NCBI RefSeq assembly: GCF_027887165.1
Contig: NC_077232.1
Coordinates: 82,461,399-82,525,398 of the forward strand
DNA from: Monodelphis domestica
Lineage: Eukaryota > Chordata > Mammalia > Didelphimorphia > Didelphidae
Length of the DNA: 64,000 nucleotides
Direction: 5' to 3'
Below are positions 46,216 to 59,689 of this stretch, piece by piece; the stretch's first letter is position 1, and every line of letters begins with the position of its first letter. Below the pieces are notes generated by a model, which saw only the letters and a program-made list of their open reading frames with translations, was not told where the DNA came from and did not search any database. A program made the position numbers and the translations under genes.

Positions 46216-48014
46216 GGAAGAGCTCTTGGCGTAGGGAGTAGGTGTTTAGGGCACGATGTAGGGTGGGCTTTTAGGCAATGGTGCTTGACTTGCGAAAATG
46301 AGGTGGCGAGACATCAGGTAATTCTGGGTGGGGGACGGCTTTTGGTACGAGATTTCGGGGTTTGGGGTTCTTGGTGAGGGGAGCACGGCGCGGAATAGAG
46401 ACAGGGTGCTCCTTGCAGAAGTAGCTAGCCTTTTTAGCCTCGACAGGGTCTCCTGGCTTGGCTTGGGGGCGCGACAGCCCAGCTGTGAGTCCCATTGCTG
46501 GGTTCCTGTGGGCAGGTCTCCCAAGAAACTGTCCCAGGCTGTAGGGAACGATTGCTTCACCTGACCTTCTCTTTCTCTTACGGAGAGTCGAGCTGGGGGT
46601 GGGGAAGAAACTGACACTTTGACTGGCATTGGAGGGGGGTCGCCGCAGCTAGGAGCTCGACCCAGACTCCCCTTTCTCCACTCCCCAAACTCAGTAGGAA
46701 GCGCCTTACCCTTAGTGGCCCCCTTGGGGATTGGATTCTCTACCCTTCCCCAGGCCCTGATTTCTTTGCCCCGCATTATCTGCGAGCCTCTTGGTGCGAG
46801 CCCTGGGCCGCCCGAAATAGAAAGAGGATATTGAAGTAGACCCAAAGTGTAACAGAGAGAAGAGGGGAAGGTAACAGGATATGGGGGAGGAGGGCACTTT
46901 GGGCCGCACTCCCCCACAGAAAGGCTAGGAGCCGCCTTTCCAGCTTCTGGACTCCCTCCTTCTCCCCCAATTGCTTGGCGTGGGTGGGGCGGGACACCTC
47001 GGCTACTACCGGGGTCTTTTTAGGGAATGAGTCATAAATGAAGCGGGACACTAGGATCTGGAGTTTCTATCTCTTTGTTCCCTACCTCCCCCACCCTTCG
47101 GCCATCAGAGACTATCAGAGTCAGGAGAGACCTCGAAAACGCAATAGTTCAGGTATCTAAAGGGCATCATGGTTTACAAACCACTTAAATGGCTATATGC
47201 TAAGATATGGCGGCTCCTTTAACAGTGTCAGAACTGGAAGGGATCTTAAAGACCAGGGAGCCCAATCCTCTCATTTTACAGATGGGGAAACAGATCTGGA
47301 GTGGAAGTCTTTTGTGGAGCCTTAGATAGGAAGGAAACTCAGAGAGAACAGGTGTTGGGTCTCAGAAGTAGCTGCATTTCTAAACTGAATTGTGCAGCTG
47401 TAGGATGCATTCTTGTGAAGTTTTTCGTTCTTGTCATCTTGCCAGTTTGAATTGAATTGTCAGTTGAATTATTGCCAAGCAACTAATTTAAAAGAAAAAA
47501 AGAAGTGGACTCATAATCATAAGATCTAGGCATCCCTGTATCTCGAGTCTGTTGTAGTTTTACAAACAAGTGATGATTATTTGTTTGATGAACTCCTTTA
47601 AAACTTGCAACACCCTGCCCCCCACCCCCCCAGTCTTCTCCCTCCTAGATCTCTGTCTTTATAAGTCCTTAAGGCAGTTCACAGAATGGCTTACCTTCTG
47701 ACTATTCTTCCCCACTTGAAAGATGTTGAATATTTTGGGCAAAAGTGGGGTTTTTTTTCTTTTCATTTCTTTGTCTATCCTCTGTGGTTGGTTGGGGGAG
47801 AGAAGTGGAAATTCACTTTTCTTTAGAAAATTGTTAGTCAACATGCCTTGGCTTTATCCATCTGAAGACCTCATTGAGCTGGTTTCTTGGATGAATTCTG
47901 GCCTTCAGTTCTTTGGTTTCAATACTGTGGGCACACTTGTGCGGTCTTTAAGCATTGTTAGAGTTGCAGCTGTTTGAAGAAACAGGTGTCTCCATACCAT
48001 CATGCATGCCAGAG

Positions 48015-48015
<1 letters not shown>

Positions 48016-48049
<34 letters not shown>
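48016..48049. repeat. (GT)n microsatellite
   Basis: Uninterrupted GT dinucleotides. Confidence 0.97.
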
Positions 48050-48050
<1 letters not shown>

Positions 48051-49361
48051 TGCTAGTGAATGAAGATGGTGGGATGTTCTCTCTTTAGTGTAGGAAGTGG
48101 TAGAAGTATAGCTTCTTCCTTTATCCATATTTTAAATCATTTTAGGCATTAATGAATAGAGCTCTTTTCAGGTTTTTTACTTCCTCAGAACTAAAACATA
48201 AGAGGTTCCTCTGTCTATTAGAAAGAGCTGGATACTTGGTGTCAGGACACATGAATTTGAATCCTGGTATTGATATAAGAAGTGGATGATGCTAAGTGAT
48301 TGTGGGAAAGCCACTTCCTATGTCAGAGCCATTAAAATGTGAACTCCTTGAAGGTAAAACCCATGTTTGTTGACTTTCTATGTACCCCCAGGGTTTAGTA
48401 TAGCACCTAGTGAACATTTAATAATAAATCTGATGGGGGTGGGCAGTGATGGAGATGGGACCCTGTGCTTTGAGATTCTGTGTTTTTTACCAGTTACCAA
48501 ATATTGCTAAATGGAATGAAGAAAAGTATATACCAATTCTGTGCTTTCCACACGCAATACATACCACCCTGTGCTTTCCACCTGGCTGATAAAAGATTGC
48601 CAAACATTCCAAATCTGTAGAGGAGAATACCCAAGACATTTTGAAGGCTGACAGGTGATATTAAGCAGGACCCAGGAGAGAACATACCACTTGTGCACTG
48701 TGGAGTGGGTAGGGAGTTCTTTGCAGTCAAGGGAAATTCCCCAAACCTGCACATGCTCCCTTTCCTCCTTTTGTGTCTTAAGTTCACCTTATGATGTGTA
48801 GACCCTTAAAACATATCCCTACTTGAAAGGGTACTCACCTCAATACACCTTTTCTGGGGTTTTGAACCTGGAACACCTCTCTGAAAAACCCAAGGAAGGA
48901 AAATTCTTAGAAAAATTGTAGAGTTTCCAAGAATGGAAGGAGACAGTCCCCTAGACCCTCAATAAATCTAACCAACAGCAAGGTCTCTAAATTTACAAAC
49001 TCTCAAGGAAATCATACTCATTGAATCCCAGGACAACCTTCTGAATAAAGGCATAGCTAGGAGGAGCTGGAAGGGAACCTTAGAGGGCATTTGGAGTAAC
49101 TCTTATCAAAGATAAAGAAACAGGTTCAGAGAAGGGTCTTGCCCAAGTCAATCTAGATGATTATGTAGCAGAGCTAGGACCAGAATTCTGTTGTTTTCTT
49201 AATCTTTTAGGCTTCTATGCCTGCTATTTCCACTACACCAAAGTCTTGTGCCTTTCTGCCTCTGATGTTTTGAGTTTTGAGCTTAGTTTTGGGTATCACT
49301 TTTCAGTAGGTTATTGTTAAGAGGAGAGGGGACTAGATAAGTAAGTGAACTCCAGACCAGG

Positions 49362-49362
<1 letters not shown>

Positions 49363-49442
<80 letters not shown>

Positions 49443-49445
49443 TAT

Positions 49446-49488
<43 letters not shown>
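49363..49488. repeat. (TA)n(GA)n compound microsatellite
   Basis: TA run to about 49445, then GA run. Same structure as 29290-29392. Confidence 0.97.
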
Positions 49489-49491
<3 letters not shown>

Positions 49492-50519
49492 CGAATGAGA
49501 GAATTCATTGAAATCCAACAATTTCTAAATTCAGTGATTTCCTTGAAGGCAGCATGTCAAAGCAAGGGATCCCACTCTTTTTGGATTGAGTGACTACTTT
49601 GTAAACCTTCTAAGTGTTGTAAAATGTGAGTTTTCCTTGGAAGCCTTGAGATCCCTGAAAAATGAGAAAGAACTTTACTTGGAGTCTTCAAGTGGCATTG
49701 GGGTGGGTAAAAAAAAAAACCACATCATTAGATGCTGCCTGGTTTTCCTACCAGCCATGGATCATAGACCTTTGTCGAAAGGGTCATTTACTTCTTGAAA
49801 CCATCCAACTTTTGAAGTTCTAGTGCTAGGCAGTTCTAGAATTAACTTTCCTTCACTGACCTCATAGAACACTTAATTTGACAACTCTTTGAAATAAGTG
49901 GGTTGTAATAGAAAGTGTTTGTTAACTCCAGATTGCTTGCAGCACTTTGCCTAGATTTCTCTTTTGTTTCTAATAACAATACTTGACAGTTCTGTGATTT
50001 GGCCCACAAGAGACTTCCCTGGACATCTATGACCCCTTGATGACTTATTTTCAAACTCCTAGAAACTTCGAGACATATCAAAGTCAATGACTTGTCCAGG
50101 ATCACAATGCTTCTAAGGGTCAGATATGAAATTTTTAAAAATTAAATTTTATTTTGTTTTCACTTAACAGATTTTACAAGAAGTTTTTTTAAATCAAATG
50201 TCTACTTTGTGTCAGATATTCTTGTAAGCATGGAATACAAAGAAAAGTGAAAGACAGTTCCTATTCTCATGGAACTTAGATTCCCACATGTAAATGACTA
50301 TGTACAAACATAGTCAAAACAAGGATATTTACTGGATAAATTGAAAATAACAAAGGCATTAAGATGATAAAAACTTTGTACAGAAGGTGTAATTGTAGCT
50401 GAGACCTGAGGGAAGCCAGGAGGTAAAGAGAACATTCCAGACATCCAGGACAGCCAGGGAAAATGCTTGAAGTTGAATGTCTAGTTTGAGAAATAGTCAG
50501 GAAGCCAGTGCCTGAATTG

Positions 50520-50521
<2 letters not shown>

Positions 50522-50555
<34 letters not shown>
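50522..50555. repeat. (GT)n microsatellite
   Basis: Uninterrupted GT run inside the long unnamed repeat. Confidence 0.97.
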
Positions 50556-50559
<4 letters not shown>

Positions 50560-50644
50560 GATACAGGAAGACTGAAAGGTAGGAAGGGGGTGAGGCTATA
50601 AAGGACTTTAAAAGTCAAACATTTGGATTTTATATTTATCTTGG

Positions 50645-50870
50645 TAGGAAAAGCTAGGTGTCATAGTTGATAGAGCATCAGGCCTGGAGTCAGGAAGATC
50701 TGAGTTCAAATCTAGCCCCCCCCATACTAGCAAGCCACTTAACCCTGTTTGCCTCAGTTTTCTCACCTGTAAAATGGGCTGGAGAAGGAAATGGCAAACC
50801 ACCCCAGACTTTTTGCCAAGAAAATCCCAAATGGGGACACGAGGAGTTGGATGTGACTGACCAACAATTT
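50645..50870 (+). repeat. Marsupial SINE
   Basis: GGCCTGGAGTCAGGAAGATC, AAATGGGCTGGAGAAGGAAA and GCCAAGAAAATCCCAAATGG, with GAGTTGGATGTGACTGA at the end. Confidence 0.82.
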
Positions 50871-50975
50871 ATCCTGGAGAAAAAAGGGAGCCAGTGGATT
50901 GAATAGGAGGGGTGACGTGGTCCTAGATAACAATGATTTATTTTCTCTTCCTCCCCACCCAGGTAAGGTAAGATT

Positions 50976-51628
50976 TTTTTTAAGACAATACATATATTCT
51001 TTATTAGCAACATATAACTGAAGTGTGTCATGGACAAAAAAAAATTAACAAACAAAAGTGGTGATCCTAAGTTTTTTTTTTTTAACAAAGTTTTATTTGA
51101 TCATTTCCAAGCATTATTCATTAGAGACAAAGATCATTTTCTTTTCCTCCCCCTCACCCCCCATAGCTGATGCGCTATTCCACTGGGTATCACATGTGTC
51201 CTTGTTTCGAACCCATTTCCATGCATTAGGGTGTTCATTTAAAGTCTCTCCTCAATCATATCCCCTCAACCCCTGTAGTCAAGCAGTTGCTTTTCCTCAG
51301 TGTTTTTATTCTCACAGTTTGTCCTCTGCTTGTAGATAGTGTTTTTCTCCTAGATCCCTGCAGATTGTTCAGGGACATTGCATTGACACTAATGGAGAAG
51401 TCCATTATGTTTGATTGTACCACAGTGTATCAGTCTCTCTGTACAATGTTTTCCTGGTTCTGCTCCTTTCGCTCTGCATCACTTCCTGGAGGTTGTTCCA
51501 GTCTCCATGGAATTCCTCCAGTTTATTATTCCTTTGAGCACAATAGTATTCCATCACCAACATATACCACAATTTGTTCAGCCATTCCCCAATTGATGGG
51601 CATCCCCTCATTTTCCAATTTTGGGCCA
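50976..51628 (-). mobile_element. 5'-truncated L1 with probable 3' transduction, 12-bp TSD
   Basis: TSD TAAGGTAAGATT is at 50964-50975 and 51629-51640. On -, L1 sequence (51628-51084) ends in a poly(A) tract (51083-51070 complement). About 85 bp of non-L1 sequence follows, then AATAAA (51005-51000 complement) and, 16-20 nt on, a second poly(A) (50981-50974 complement) abutting the TSD. Read-through past the L1 signal to a downstream one explains this. Confidence 0.8.
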
Positions 51629-51939
51629 TAAGGTAAGATTGAACTCAAGTCTTCATGACCTAAGGCCCAGCATTCCATCTCCCCTGCCTCTTTGCCTTTT
51701 AGAGCAATAAAGGACCAGATCTGGCATCTCATTATTGCTATAAAGAGAAATGATATGGTACAGCAGAGAGAATGCTGGGTCTCAAGACATACCTATCTCA
51801 GTGCCTGGCAAATAGTAAGTTTGATAAATGCTCATTGAATGATTCTTCTCTCTTCCCCATTCACCACATTTAATTATTTTTTTTTGCCAGGTCTAATGAA
51901 TTCTGCCCCTATAACACCTCCCATACTTACCCCATCTTT

Positions 51940-52060
51940 CCTTCTTTTAAAAAAAATTAAATTAATTAGTTACTTGGTTACATTAAAATACCCAGCTGAT
52001 TCCCACCTTCCCTTCTGTCCTGCACTAGAGAAGGCATCATTGGATGAAAAGACACTTTCA
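51940..52060 (-). mobile_element. LINE 3'-end fragment
   Basis: TTACTTGGTTACATTAAAAT and CACTAGAGAAGGCATCATTG; I recall this as a marsupial LINE tail sequence, but only one copy is in the window. Confidence 0.4.
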
Positions 52061-52149
52061 GATGTCTTTGTGCACACTCAACTATCATAGATGAAAACAC
52101 ACAAAGACAATTGTCATCCTCGGTTACCGAGAGACTACTACTACTACTA

Positions 52150-52270
52150 CTAGATACTTTCTAACTCTACAACCCTGAGCAAGTCCTTGGCCAAGATTGC
52201 CTTATCCTTGTCACTTATTCTATCTTATAATTGAATCTAAGACAGAAGGCAAGGGTTTAAACAAACAAAA
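52150..52270 (+). repeat. MAR1-like CORE-SINE 3' part
   Basis: CCCTGAGCAAGTCCTTGGCC and GAATCTAAGACAGAAGGCAA, then an A-rich tail. Confidence 0.6.
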
Positions 52271-52369
52271 ACCAGATCTCCTAAGTAGATTGGGGTTTAA
52301 CAGAATAATTCCTAATATGATAATGTAACAATTGTACTAAACCCCAGAGCATCCTATTTAGTGAACTGC

Positions 52370-52401
52370 ATATATATACATATATATATATGTGTGTGTG
52401 T

Positions 52402-52457
<56 letters not shown>
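52370..52457. repeat. (TA)n(TG)n microsatellite
   Basis: TA run, then a TG run of about 65 bp with one TATG interruption. Confidence 0.97.
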
Positions 52458-52462
<5 letters not shown>

Positions 52463-54326
52463 TTTCCTGACCTAGAAAAACAGAGTGGAGGGAACACATC
52501 ATCTGGCCAGTCTGTCATGAAGTGGGATGAGCTTCTCATTACTGCCTGGGACCTCTAAGTGGAGATCAGGCTGGGTGGGTATCGGTTAAATGGGTTGCTT
52601 TCTTGCTTACAGATGGCAGTCCCTTTAATACCAGCATTCTTCTAGTAATGCTAATGGCTGTGGATGGTGGAAAATCAAAATCTTAGAAGAATCAAGCCTG
52701 CAAGCAGGGCATATGGCACTGGAGGGACATGTGGTAGCAGTAATGGGGCTGCAGCTTATTACCAATAAAAAATAGCTTAAGGGACAAGGTCATATTTATA
52801 ACAAGAATAAGAGTCAGGATTTGAACTCAGGTTTTATGGCTATGTGACCAGTGCTATTCCTGCTAGACCACATTGTCTCTCCTTACCCATGAGTAGGGAA
52901 ATAGGCATTATTATTTCAGTGAATTCTCACAGAATGTGCCCAAATAAAGCAAATAGAGATGAGAATGGGCAGGGAAATATGTGAGGGTCAGTGAATGGAT
53001 GAGCCTTGCCAGAGGGTAGAGTTGATGTTGGGGAGTAGTGGTGAGGACAGACAGGCGATAGGATCCTTCCTTAGCACTAGTGTTTGTTCTGAATGCTATA
53101 TCCAAGGCCCTTCATGCCCAGCAGTTGTTCCAGACTTGTCATTCACCCTTAATCCCACATAGTAAATGTCCTGTTCCAGTTCCTCAAATTCCATTTAGGA
53201 GCCCCTGCACCAGATTATTCTAGACACCTACTTTGTCTTCTCCTCTTCCCCTCCCTGTTCTTTCCCTTCCCACTCAGGCGAATGACCTCACTGCTTGGTT
53301 TGTTTGGCCAGCCTTCTCATTCTGAATTTTTCATCTCTACTGCCTTCTGGAATGCCCTCCTATCCTCTCCTTCCCTTGTTGCCCAACCCCACCCTCCCTC
53401 CTGCCCTTTAAAGACCTCTCAAAATCCTACAAGGGCTTTGCACAATCAGCCAGTGGATACCTACCCTGAACCTAGCCTGGAGTTAGATATTTCTGGAGTA
53501 GGCAAGATAAGTAAGGCATAAAGCCCCTTTCCTTGAAGAGCTTACAAATAAAATCCATGTTACATGCTAAGAGGGAACATGCTTCAGAGAGAGAGAGCCC
53601 ACCATGTGGAAGAGAACCAGAAAACCCATGTTTGCATCTCTACCAGACAACCCACTACTAGCAATGACCCTGGGGCTCTGAGTTTGAAACTCCACTTGCT
53701 TTTCAATAAAATGGATACATGATGATGATGATGATAATGATAAAAATAGCAATAATATTACCAACATTTAAGAAGCACCTTCTATGTGCTAGGCGTTCTG
53801 CTAAGTGATTCTTACCAGCATTTCCCTTATTTTATCCTCATAACAACTCTGAGGGGTAGAAGCCATTATTATTAGCCCCAGTGAGCTTCTCTGTATGTGA
53901 CTCAGCTACATTGGGTCACCATTACCCAGTTCATCACCTTACTGATGCTGAAAGATTTTGCCTAGTGGCTGAGTATCTGTAATACTTTGTGTTCCATTGG
54001 TATGTCCTTCAAGAACCCAAGGTTGTCTCTGTAGCACCATGACTTATTGGAGGAGAAAAAATCTTGGTTTTTGGAGTCTGAAGACTGGGGTCAGATTTCA
54101 GCCATCATTCACTACATTTGTGACCTTATGAGAATCAATTCCCTTTTCTGTGTTATCCTTCTTCTGTCCCTTCCTAGTAGCACCTGCCAGAACACTTCCC
54201 ACATAGTCAGGAACTGTGGGGTTCAGCCAAGGGAGAGCAAGAGGTCAGACCTGGTGGTGAGTGCAGAGAAAAGAGAAAGGAGGAGGGATGCTTAGAAGTT
54301 GGATTTCTTTAGAAACTGCATAAAAT

Positions 54327-54491
54327 GGGGGCAGCTGGGTAGCTCAGTGAATTGAGAGTGAGTCCTTGAGACGGGAGGTCCTAGGTTCAAATCTGGCCGC
54401 AGCCACTTCCCAGCTGTGTGACCCTGGGCAAGTCACTTGACCCCCATTGCCTAGCCTTTACCACTCGGAAGGTAAGGGTTTAAAAAAAAAA
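54327..54491 (+). repeat. MAR1-like CORE-SINE with 16-bp TSD
   Basis: TSD AGAAACTGCATAAAAT is at 54311-54326 and 54492-54507. The body is well preserved and lacks part of the usual 3' segment. Confidence 0.92.
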
Positions 54492-55197
54492 AGAAACTGC
54501 ATAAAATAGGTCGGGTAGCTGCTGCTTGCTCTAGGACTTTACCTTGGCAGGAATCTGTAGATTTGTAGATCAAAGGGCACTGTATAATTATAGCCTGTTA
54601 ATTGAGAAAGGCTAGAAAGCCCACTCTAAAACAATACTGCATAAGAGCAGTGGTCCAGAAATTGGTGGCTGAGATGAGCACATGTAGTGGTTAAGTGATC
54701 TGCCCAGGTTCTACAACCACTAAGCTTTGGAGTGAAAGGTTTGGAATACAGACCTTTCTACTGTATCAGGTGATCTCCATTTAGTAAGTAGTTGAATATT
54801 GTAGAGTGAAAAGGGAATACAGAATGAGGAATCAGGAAATCTAGTTTTTAGCTCCAATTGTGCCATTGACTAATGGTGTTATTGGAGTCACTGAACTTTA
54901 GGCTGCTGCTTGTATAAATGACTCCCCCAAAAGCACTTTCCCAGCATTGAGAGAACACAGACACCAGGAAAGATAATCTGACCTCAGTCGGATTTCTTCT
55001 TTACCTCAAGGGTCCTTCCTGTCTCCTTTACCTAATACTAATGAGCAACAAAGTGGTCCAATAGGATTTGGAATCAGAAGACTTGGGTTCAAATACCAAC
55101 TTTATTCTTTATTACTTATATAATTGAGAGCAAGTCACTTATCTTCTTGGGCCTCAGTTTCCTCATCTGTAAAAGAGAAGGTGAGACTAGATTATTT

Positions 55198-55376
55198 TTG
55201 AAAACCCTTACCTTCTGTTTTAGAATTGATACTAAGTATTGGTTCTAAGGCAGAAGAACAGTAAGGACTAGGCAATTAGGGTGAAATGACTAGGGAGTGA
55301 CTGAAGGCAGATTTGATCTGAGGACCTTCCATCTCCAGGCCCTGTGATCTATCCACTGAGCCACCTAGCTACCCCT
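55198..55376 (-). repeat. MAR1-like CORE-SINE with 13-bp TSD, inside an older SINE
   Basis: TSD GACTAGATTATTT is at 55185-55197 and 55377-55389. The older + SINE starts near 55050 and its sequence resumes after the insertion. Confidence 0.9.
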
Positions 55377-55479
55377 GACTAGATTATTTCTAAGGTACCT
55401 TCAACCTCTAACTTCTATAAATTATTAAGTTTTGCACAAGCTGTATAGGAAGTTTAGAAGAGGGATGCAGTTGGGGAGA

Positions 55480-56150
55480 AATATTGTTTTGTTTGAGACG
55501 TCTGTTGGACATCTTTCTAAATGGCTCTAAATGTCTAAGACTAGGGCAAATATATAGGTCTGGAAATAATTCTCAGAGAGATGATGATTGAATCCATGGG
55601 AGCTGACAAGACCACTTTGTTAGATATAATATAGGAAAAAGGAAAAAGGGGCCTGGGATGGAGATTTGGGGTGCATCCACAGTTAGTGATGGATGAAGAT
55701 CTAACAATGGAGTCTGAGCAGGATTGGTTGGATACTTAGGAGAGCCAAAAGAGAGCAGTAAAACCCAGAGAGGACATAGTATCAAGAAGAAAAGGATAAT
55801 TGATGCTTTGGAGATGCTAAAAAAAGATGAGGATAGAGAGGGCCATTAGATTTGTAAATTTAGAGATGGAATTAGTTGAATAATGAGATTGGAAGCCAAA
55901 TTGCAGAGGTTTTGTGATAACTTTTTAAAAAGAGTTTAGCCATGATAGAATGTGGCCATGATATAAATGTAGAGCTATAGTAATTGGAATGATAACCTCT
56001 AGTGAGCATTTTTTAAGAATAAGGGAGGCAAGAGGCAAGAAACCAATTGTTAGGGAAAAACTGGAAATAAGAAAAACTGGGGGAAATGGGAGGATATGAG
56101 ATCAAAGGTCCATGTAGAGGAATTGACTGTAGTAAGGAGAGGGACTACCT
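55480..56150 (+). repeat. Long unnamed interspersed repeat, 3' part
   Basis: TTTGAGACGTCTGTTGGACA parallels 20535-20560; AATCCATGGGAGCTGACAAG and GAAGCCAAATTGCAGAGGTT fit the remembered family order. Confidence 0.45.
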
Positions 56151-56310
56151 TTTCATTAAGGACTGAGAGGTAGTGTGGAGCAACAGAAAGATTGGTAGGT
56201 TTGGAGTGAGGTGACCTGAAGTCAAATCCTTCTGCTACTTGCTACCTGTGTCACCTTGGATAAATCACTAAACCTTTTTGGGTCTCAGTTTCTTTGTCTA
56301 TGAAATAAGA

Positions 56311-56515
56311 GGGGGTGGCTAGGTGATTTAGTAGATTGAAAGCCAGACCTGAAGATGAGGTCCTTGGGTTCAATTCTGGTCTCAGACATTTCCTAGCTGT
56401 GTGACCCTGGGCAAGTCACTTAGCCTCAGTTGCTTAGCCCTTACTGCTTTTCTGCTTTGGAAGTGATACTTAGTATTGAGGTTCTAAGAAAGCAGGTAAA
56501 GGTAAAAAAACAAAA
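56311..56515 (+). repeat. MAR1-like CORE-SINE
   Basis: GGGGGTGGCTAGGTGATTTA to GAAAGCAGGTAAAGG, then an (AAAAC)n tail. Confidence 0.82.
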
Positions 56516-59387
56516 ACAAAAACAAATGGAAGGATTGAACTAGATTGCCTTCCTCCTCTGTATTGATGATTCTGCCGTATGATAGCAGGAGGAGGATGTC
56601 ATAAATGGAAAAGAAGGAACTTATGTCCAATACCCTTGATTTTTTTCCAGTGTTATATATTGAAGTTCTCATCTGAGAGGGGTTGGTATGGTAAGCTTGT
56701 GGAAAGAGGTTTTAACAGCTTTGGTGGTGAGTCAGATAAAGATTTCATTAGGGAGAACATTGCCTTGCTGCAGTAAGGACTTGGCTGAGATTAGATAATA
56801 TACATTTGTAGTAGACCCAGTCAGCAGGGTTCACGCTTTTTTTTCCATAGCCATTCAGTAGCCCATGAGTTATGAGTGACAAAGAGAACAATGGTGGGAA
56901 TAATCCAGGGTTGAAGTTTGGCAAGGAATGAATGATGATAAAAGTAGGGAACAAATGATTCAAGAGTGGAGGGTGTTTAGGGTGGAACTAGTTCATGAAA
57001 AGGGAGGTGAATGTATATAGAACAGGATGGATGGGAAAATATTGAAGGGTAAAAGGTTAGGAGGTTTTGGCAAAAGGAAGACTGTGTTAGGATGTAGTAT
57101 AAGAAGAGAGAGCATGTGGTGGAAGGTTATGATTGGAGTTCTTGAGTATGGAAATGAACCACCTGCAAATTGCCAGGTTTCAAACCCAATTCTCCTGATT
57201 CTAAATCCATTGCTCTTTCCATACCTCCCTGTTTAGGGAGACGTGATTGAGGTTGGAAGATGATAAATCTTGATTCTGACTAGTACATAGTAGAGAGAAT
57301 AGCACAATACCCATTGCAAATAGACTGTTCTATTCTAGCACAGTGCCCAGGCACATAGTAGATGTCTAATAAACACTTAGTGGCTAAGTGATGGCTGCCT
57401 TTCTTTGGTGAGTCATGGAATCATAGACTTAGGGATGAAAAAATATTCATAGTCATCTAGTCTAACCCCCTCATTTTACAGTTGAAGAAACAACCACAGA
57501 GAGGATAAATGACTTTCACAATGTCACACAGGAAGTAATTTGACTCTAGGTCTTTTGACTAAAATCTAGCACTTTTTCTCCTGTATGCATCTCTTCCTAT
57601 ATATCTGTGATGCTAAGGTCCCTAGAGAAAGTGTTCCAATCTCAGAAGGCTCTGTCTTTGAGTTTGCATGTGCTGTACATGTACATATGTGTGAATGCCT
57701 ATTCTTGAACACTCTTTTTGGATGAGTTTTGAATCACAGCTGTACCTCTAGTTAAAAGGAGCAGCTTTCATGAATGTTCCCAATGAGCATGTGCACAAAC
57801 TAAAGTTTTGCCTCATGATGATGTTTTTATTATGTTCTCTTTCCTCTCCCCTTTATTTTCCTTACTGCCCCTTCAGAGGTCTCTTCCTTATCTTAAATAT
57901 TTCTTGAACAGATTTCTCGATAAAATGGTTTCTTTCCTTTGAAATCCCAGTAGTATGTTCTTGGGGAAGAGATGATCTCTTTTTAAACCTCATTTTGCTG
58001 TTCTATGTATTCATTCTCAATGTTTCTAAAGGGAATACATTTTAGGAAGTCAGAGCCTTTCCTTATCCAGAGTTGGAAATAATTGATATTGGAGAGAAAC
58101 CATGTCATGTAATGGCAAGATTACTGCTGGATTTGACATTAGAAGCTTCATGCCTTGGCTTAAACACTACCTCTTTGACAAGGAGCCAGTTACTTAGCTT
58201 TTCTGAATCACAGAAGGGGTCTAAGGTGCTTTCCACCCCTTTGGGGTTATTGTGAGGAAGGTACTTTGTTAACTTCATGATTCTAAGGCATGAGAGGTAC
58301 TGAGATTGCATTGTAGATAAATATTATTAACAGTGGTCATTCCAAAAGACAAGAGATTTTAGGCAATAGAGATAAAAGATCCATGTTCATTCCCTTGCAT
58401 TCTGTTTAATTTTTAAACCATTTTCATTGTTTTATTTCATTTAGAAAATTTTTCTTTATTGTGAAATCACAAATTGCCACCTAATACAGACATTTCATTA
58501 TATAAAGAACAGAAACAGAATTGCTTATGAAATAGTGGACTTTTGTTAGTTTAGGTTTTTTAAGTGTATGTTAAATTTAATGTGGTAGTAACAAAATTGC
58601 CTTGCTCACGTCCCCTTCTGAACTTCAGTTTTGGTTTTTGGTATATATTTTAAATGTTTTACTGATTTTTTTCTTTTAAAAAGATTTCAATCTCTGTGTA
58701 ATGTCTCCTTTTATAACAAAAACAACCAGGTAGCCTAGTGGATAGAGTGCTTTACTTGGAATCAGGAAGAACTAGGTTTGAATTAATGTCTCAGATACAA
58801 TGGAATTTGGTGACTCTGGGTAAGCTACTTAATTTCTCAGTCTTCATTTTCTCTTTTGTAAATGAGGATCCAGAGTTGTGAGGATCAAAGGAGATACTAT
58901 ATTGTAAAGCAATTTGCAAACCCTAAAAAGGTATATTGCTGTTAATTATCATTGTTATTGGTCAAAGCAAGTCCCCATGTTGGTTTTGTCTGAAAATGAA
59001 TATCTCATTCTATACCTCTAGTCTATAGGCTTTGTGTAAAGAGGTGGGAGGCATGTTGGATTGTTTTCTTGAAAGGTTTTCAGACTTCTGAATGTAGACA
59101 GGATGTGACTTCTGTGTCTCTGAGCCAAAGAGATTTTTATACATCTGTTTATCTAGTATTCCTAGTGAGAGGAACAGCTGTCTGGGTAACGAATAGCTTG
59201 TATGCTTGCCTGAGTCCCTGCTTGGATGCAAGCCTAAACTCACTTTTCTGTGAAAACACACTTTACTGATACCTTTTATTTTTATAAATCACCTTAATTT
59301 CTAAATGTATGCTTTCTCTCCTTTACTCAGGGTGCTATTCCTAGTCATAAAGGAGGAGAAGGAGAGAGGAGGGATGGAGGGGGTAAT

Positions 59388-59410
59388 TGAGAGAGAGAGA
59401 GGAGAGAGAG

Positions 59411-59506
<96 letters not shown>
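59388..59506. repeat. (GA)n microsatellite
   Basis: GA run of about 120 bp. Glu/Arg and Ser/Leu open frames here are shadows. Confidence 0.97.
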
Positions 59507-59509
<3 letters not shown>

Positions 59510-59689
59510 ATATGCAGTAGTTTAAACCTACAATTCCCCCTACCTCTGCAAAGAAGGGAGGGAAATATATTTTCTTTGGGGACATCTTGATCCTCAAAGT
59601 TATAATCATTTTTTTGTTTTATTTTCATTTTCTTCCATTTACATAGCTATAGTTATTATGTATGTAATATTCTGGGTCTGCTTAATTCA

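Larger units (their letters stand above)
45480..46500 (+). promoter_or_regulatory. GC-rich DOK7 promoter and first-exon region
   Basis: GC content and CpG density rise sharply here compared with the AT-rich flanks, and the region spans DOK7 exons 1-2. An A/T-rich patch AATAAAGCTATTTTGA at 45581-45596 inside it resembles a TATA or MEF2-type element, and an E-box CAGCTG lies at 45674-45679 just before the start codon. MEF2 and E-box control would fit a muscle-expressed gene. These are motif observations; no transcription start can be seen. Confidence 0.6.
50210..50975 (+). repeat. Long unnamed interspersed repeat, 5' part, broken by a SINE
   Basis: GTGAGGCTATAAAGGACTTT, GGATTTTATATTTATCTTG and AAAAGGGAGCCAGTGGATTG parallel 19440-19560. 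A (GT)n run (50522-50555) and a SINE (50645-50870) lie inside. Confidence 0.5.

Noticed and set aside
46246-46917. 223-codon open frame on - in DOK7 intron 2
   Set aside because: It lies in GC-rich DNA where stops are rare, has Pro/Ser-rich composition without a domain, and overlaps no splice evidence.
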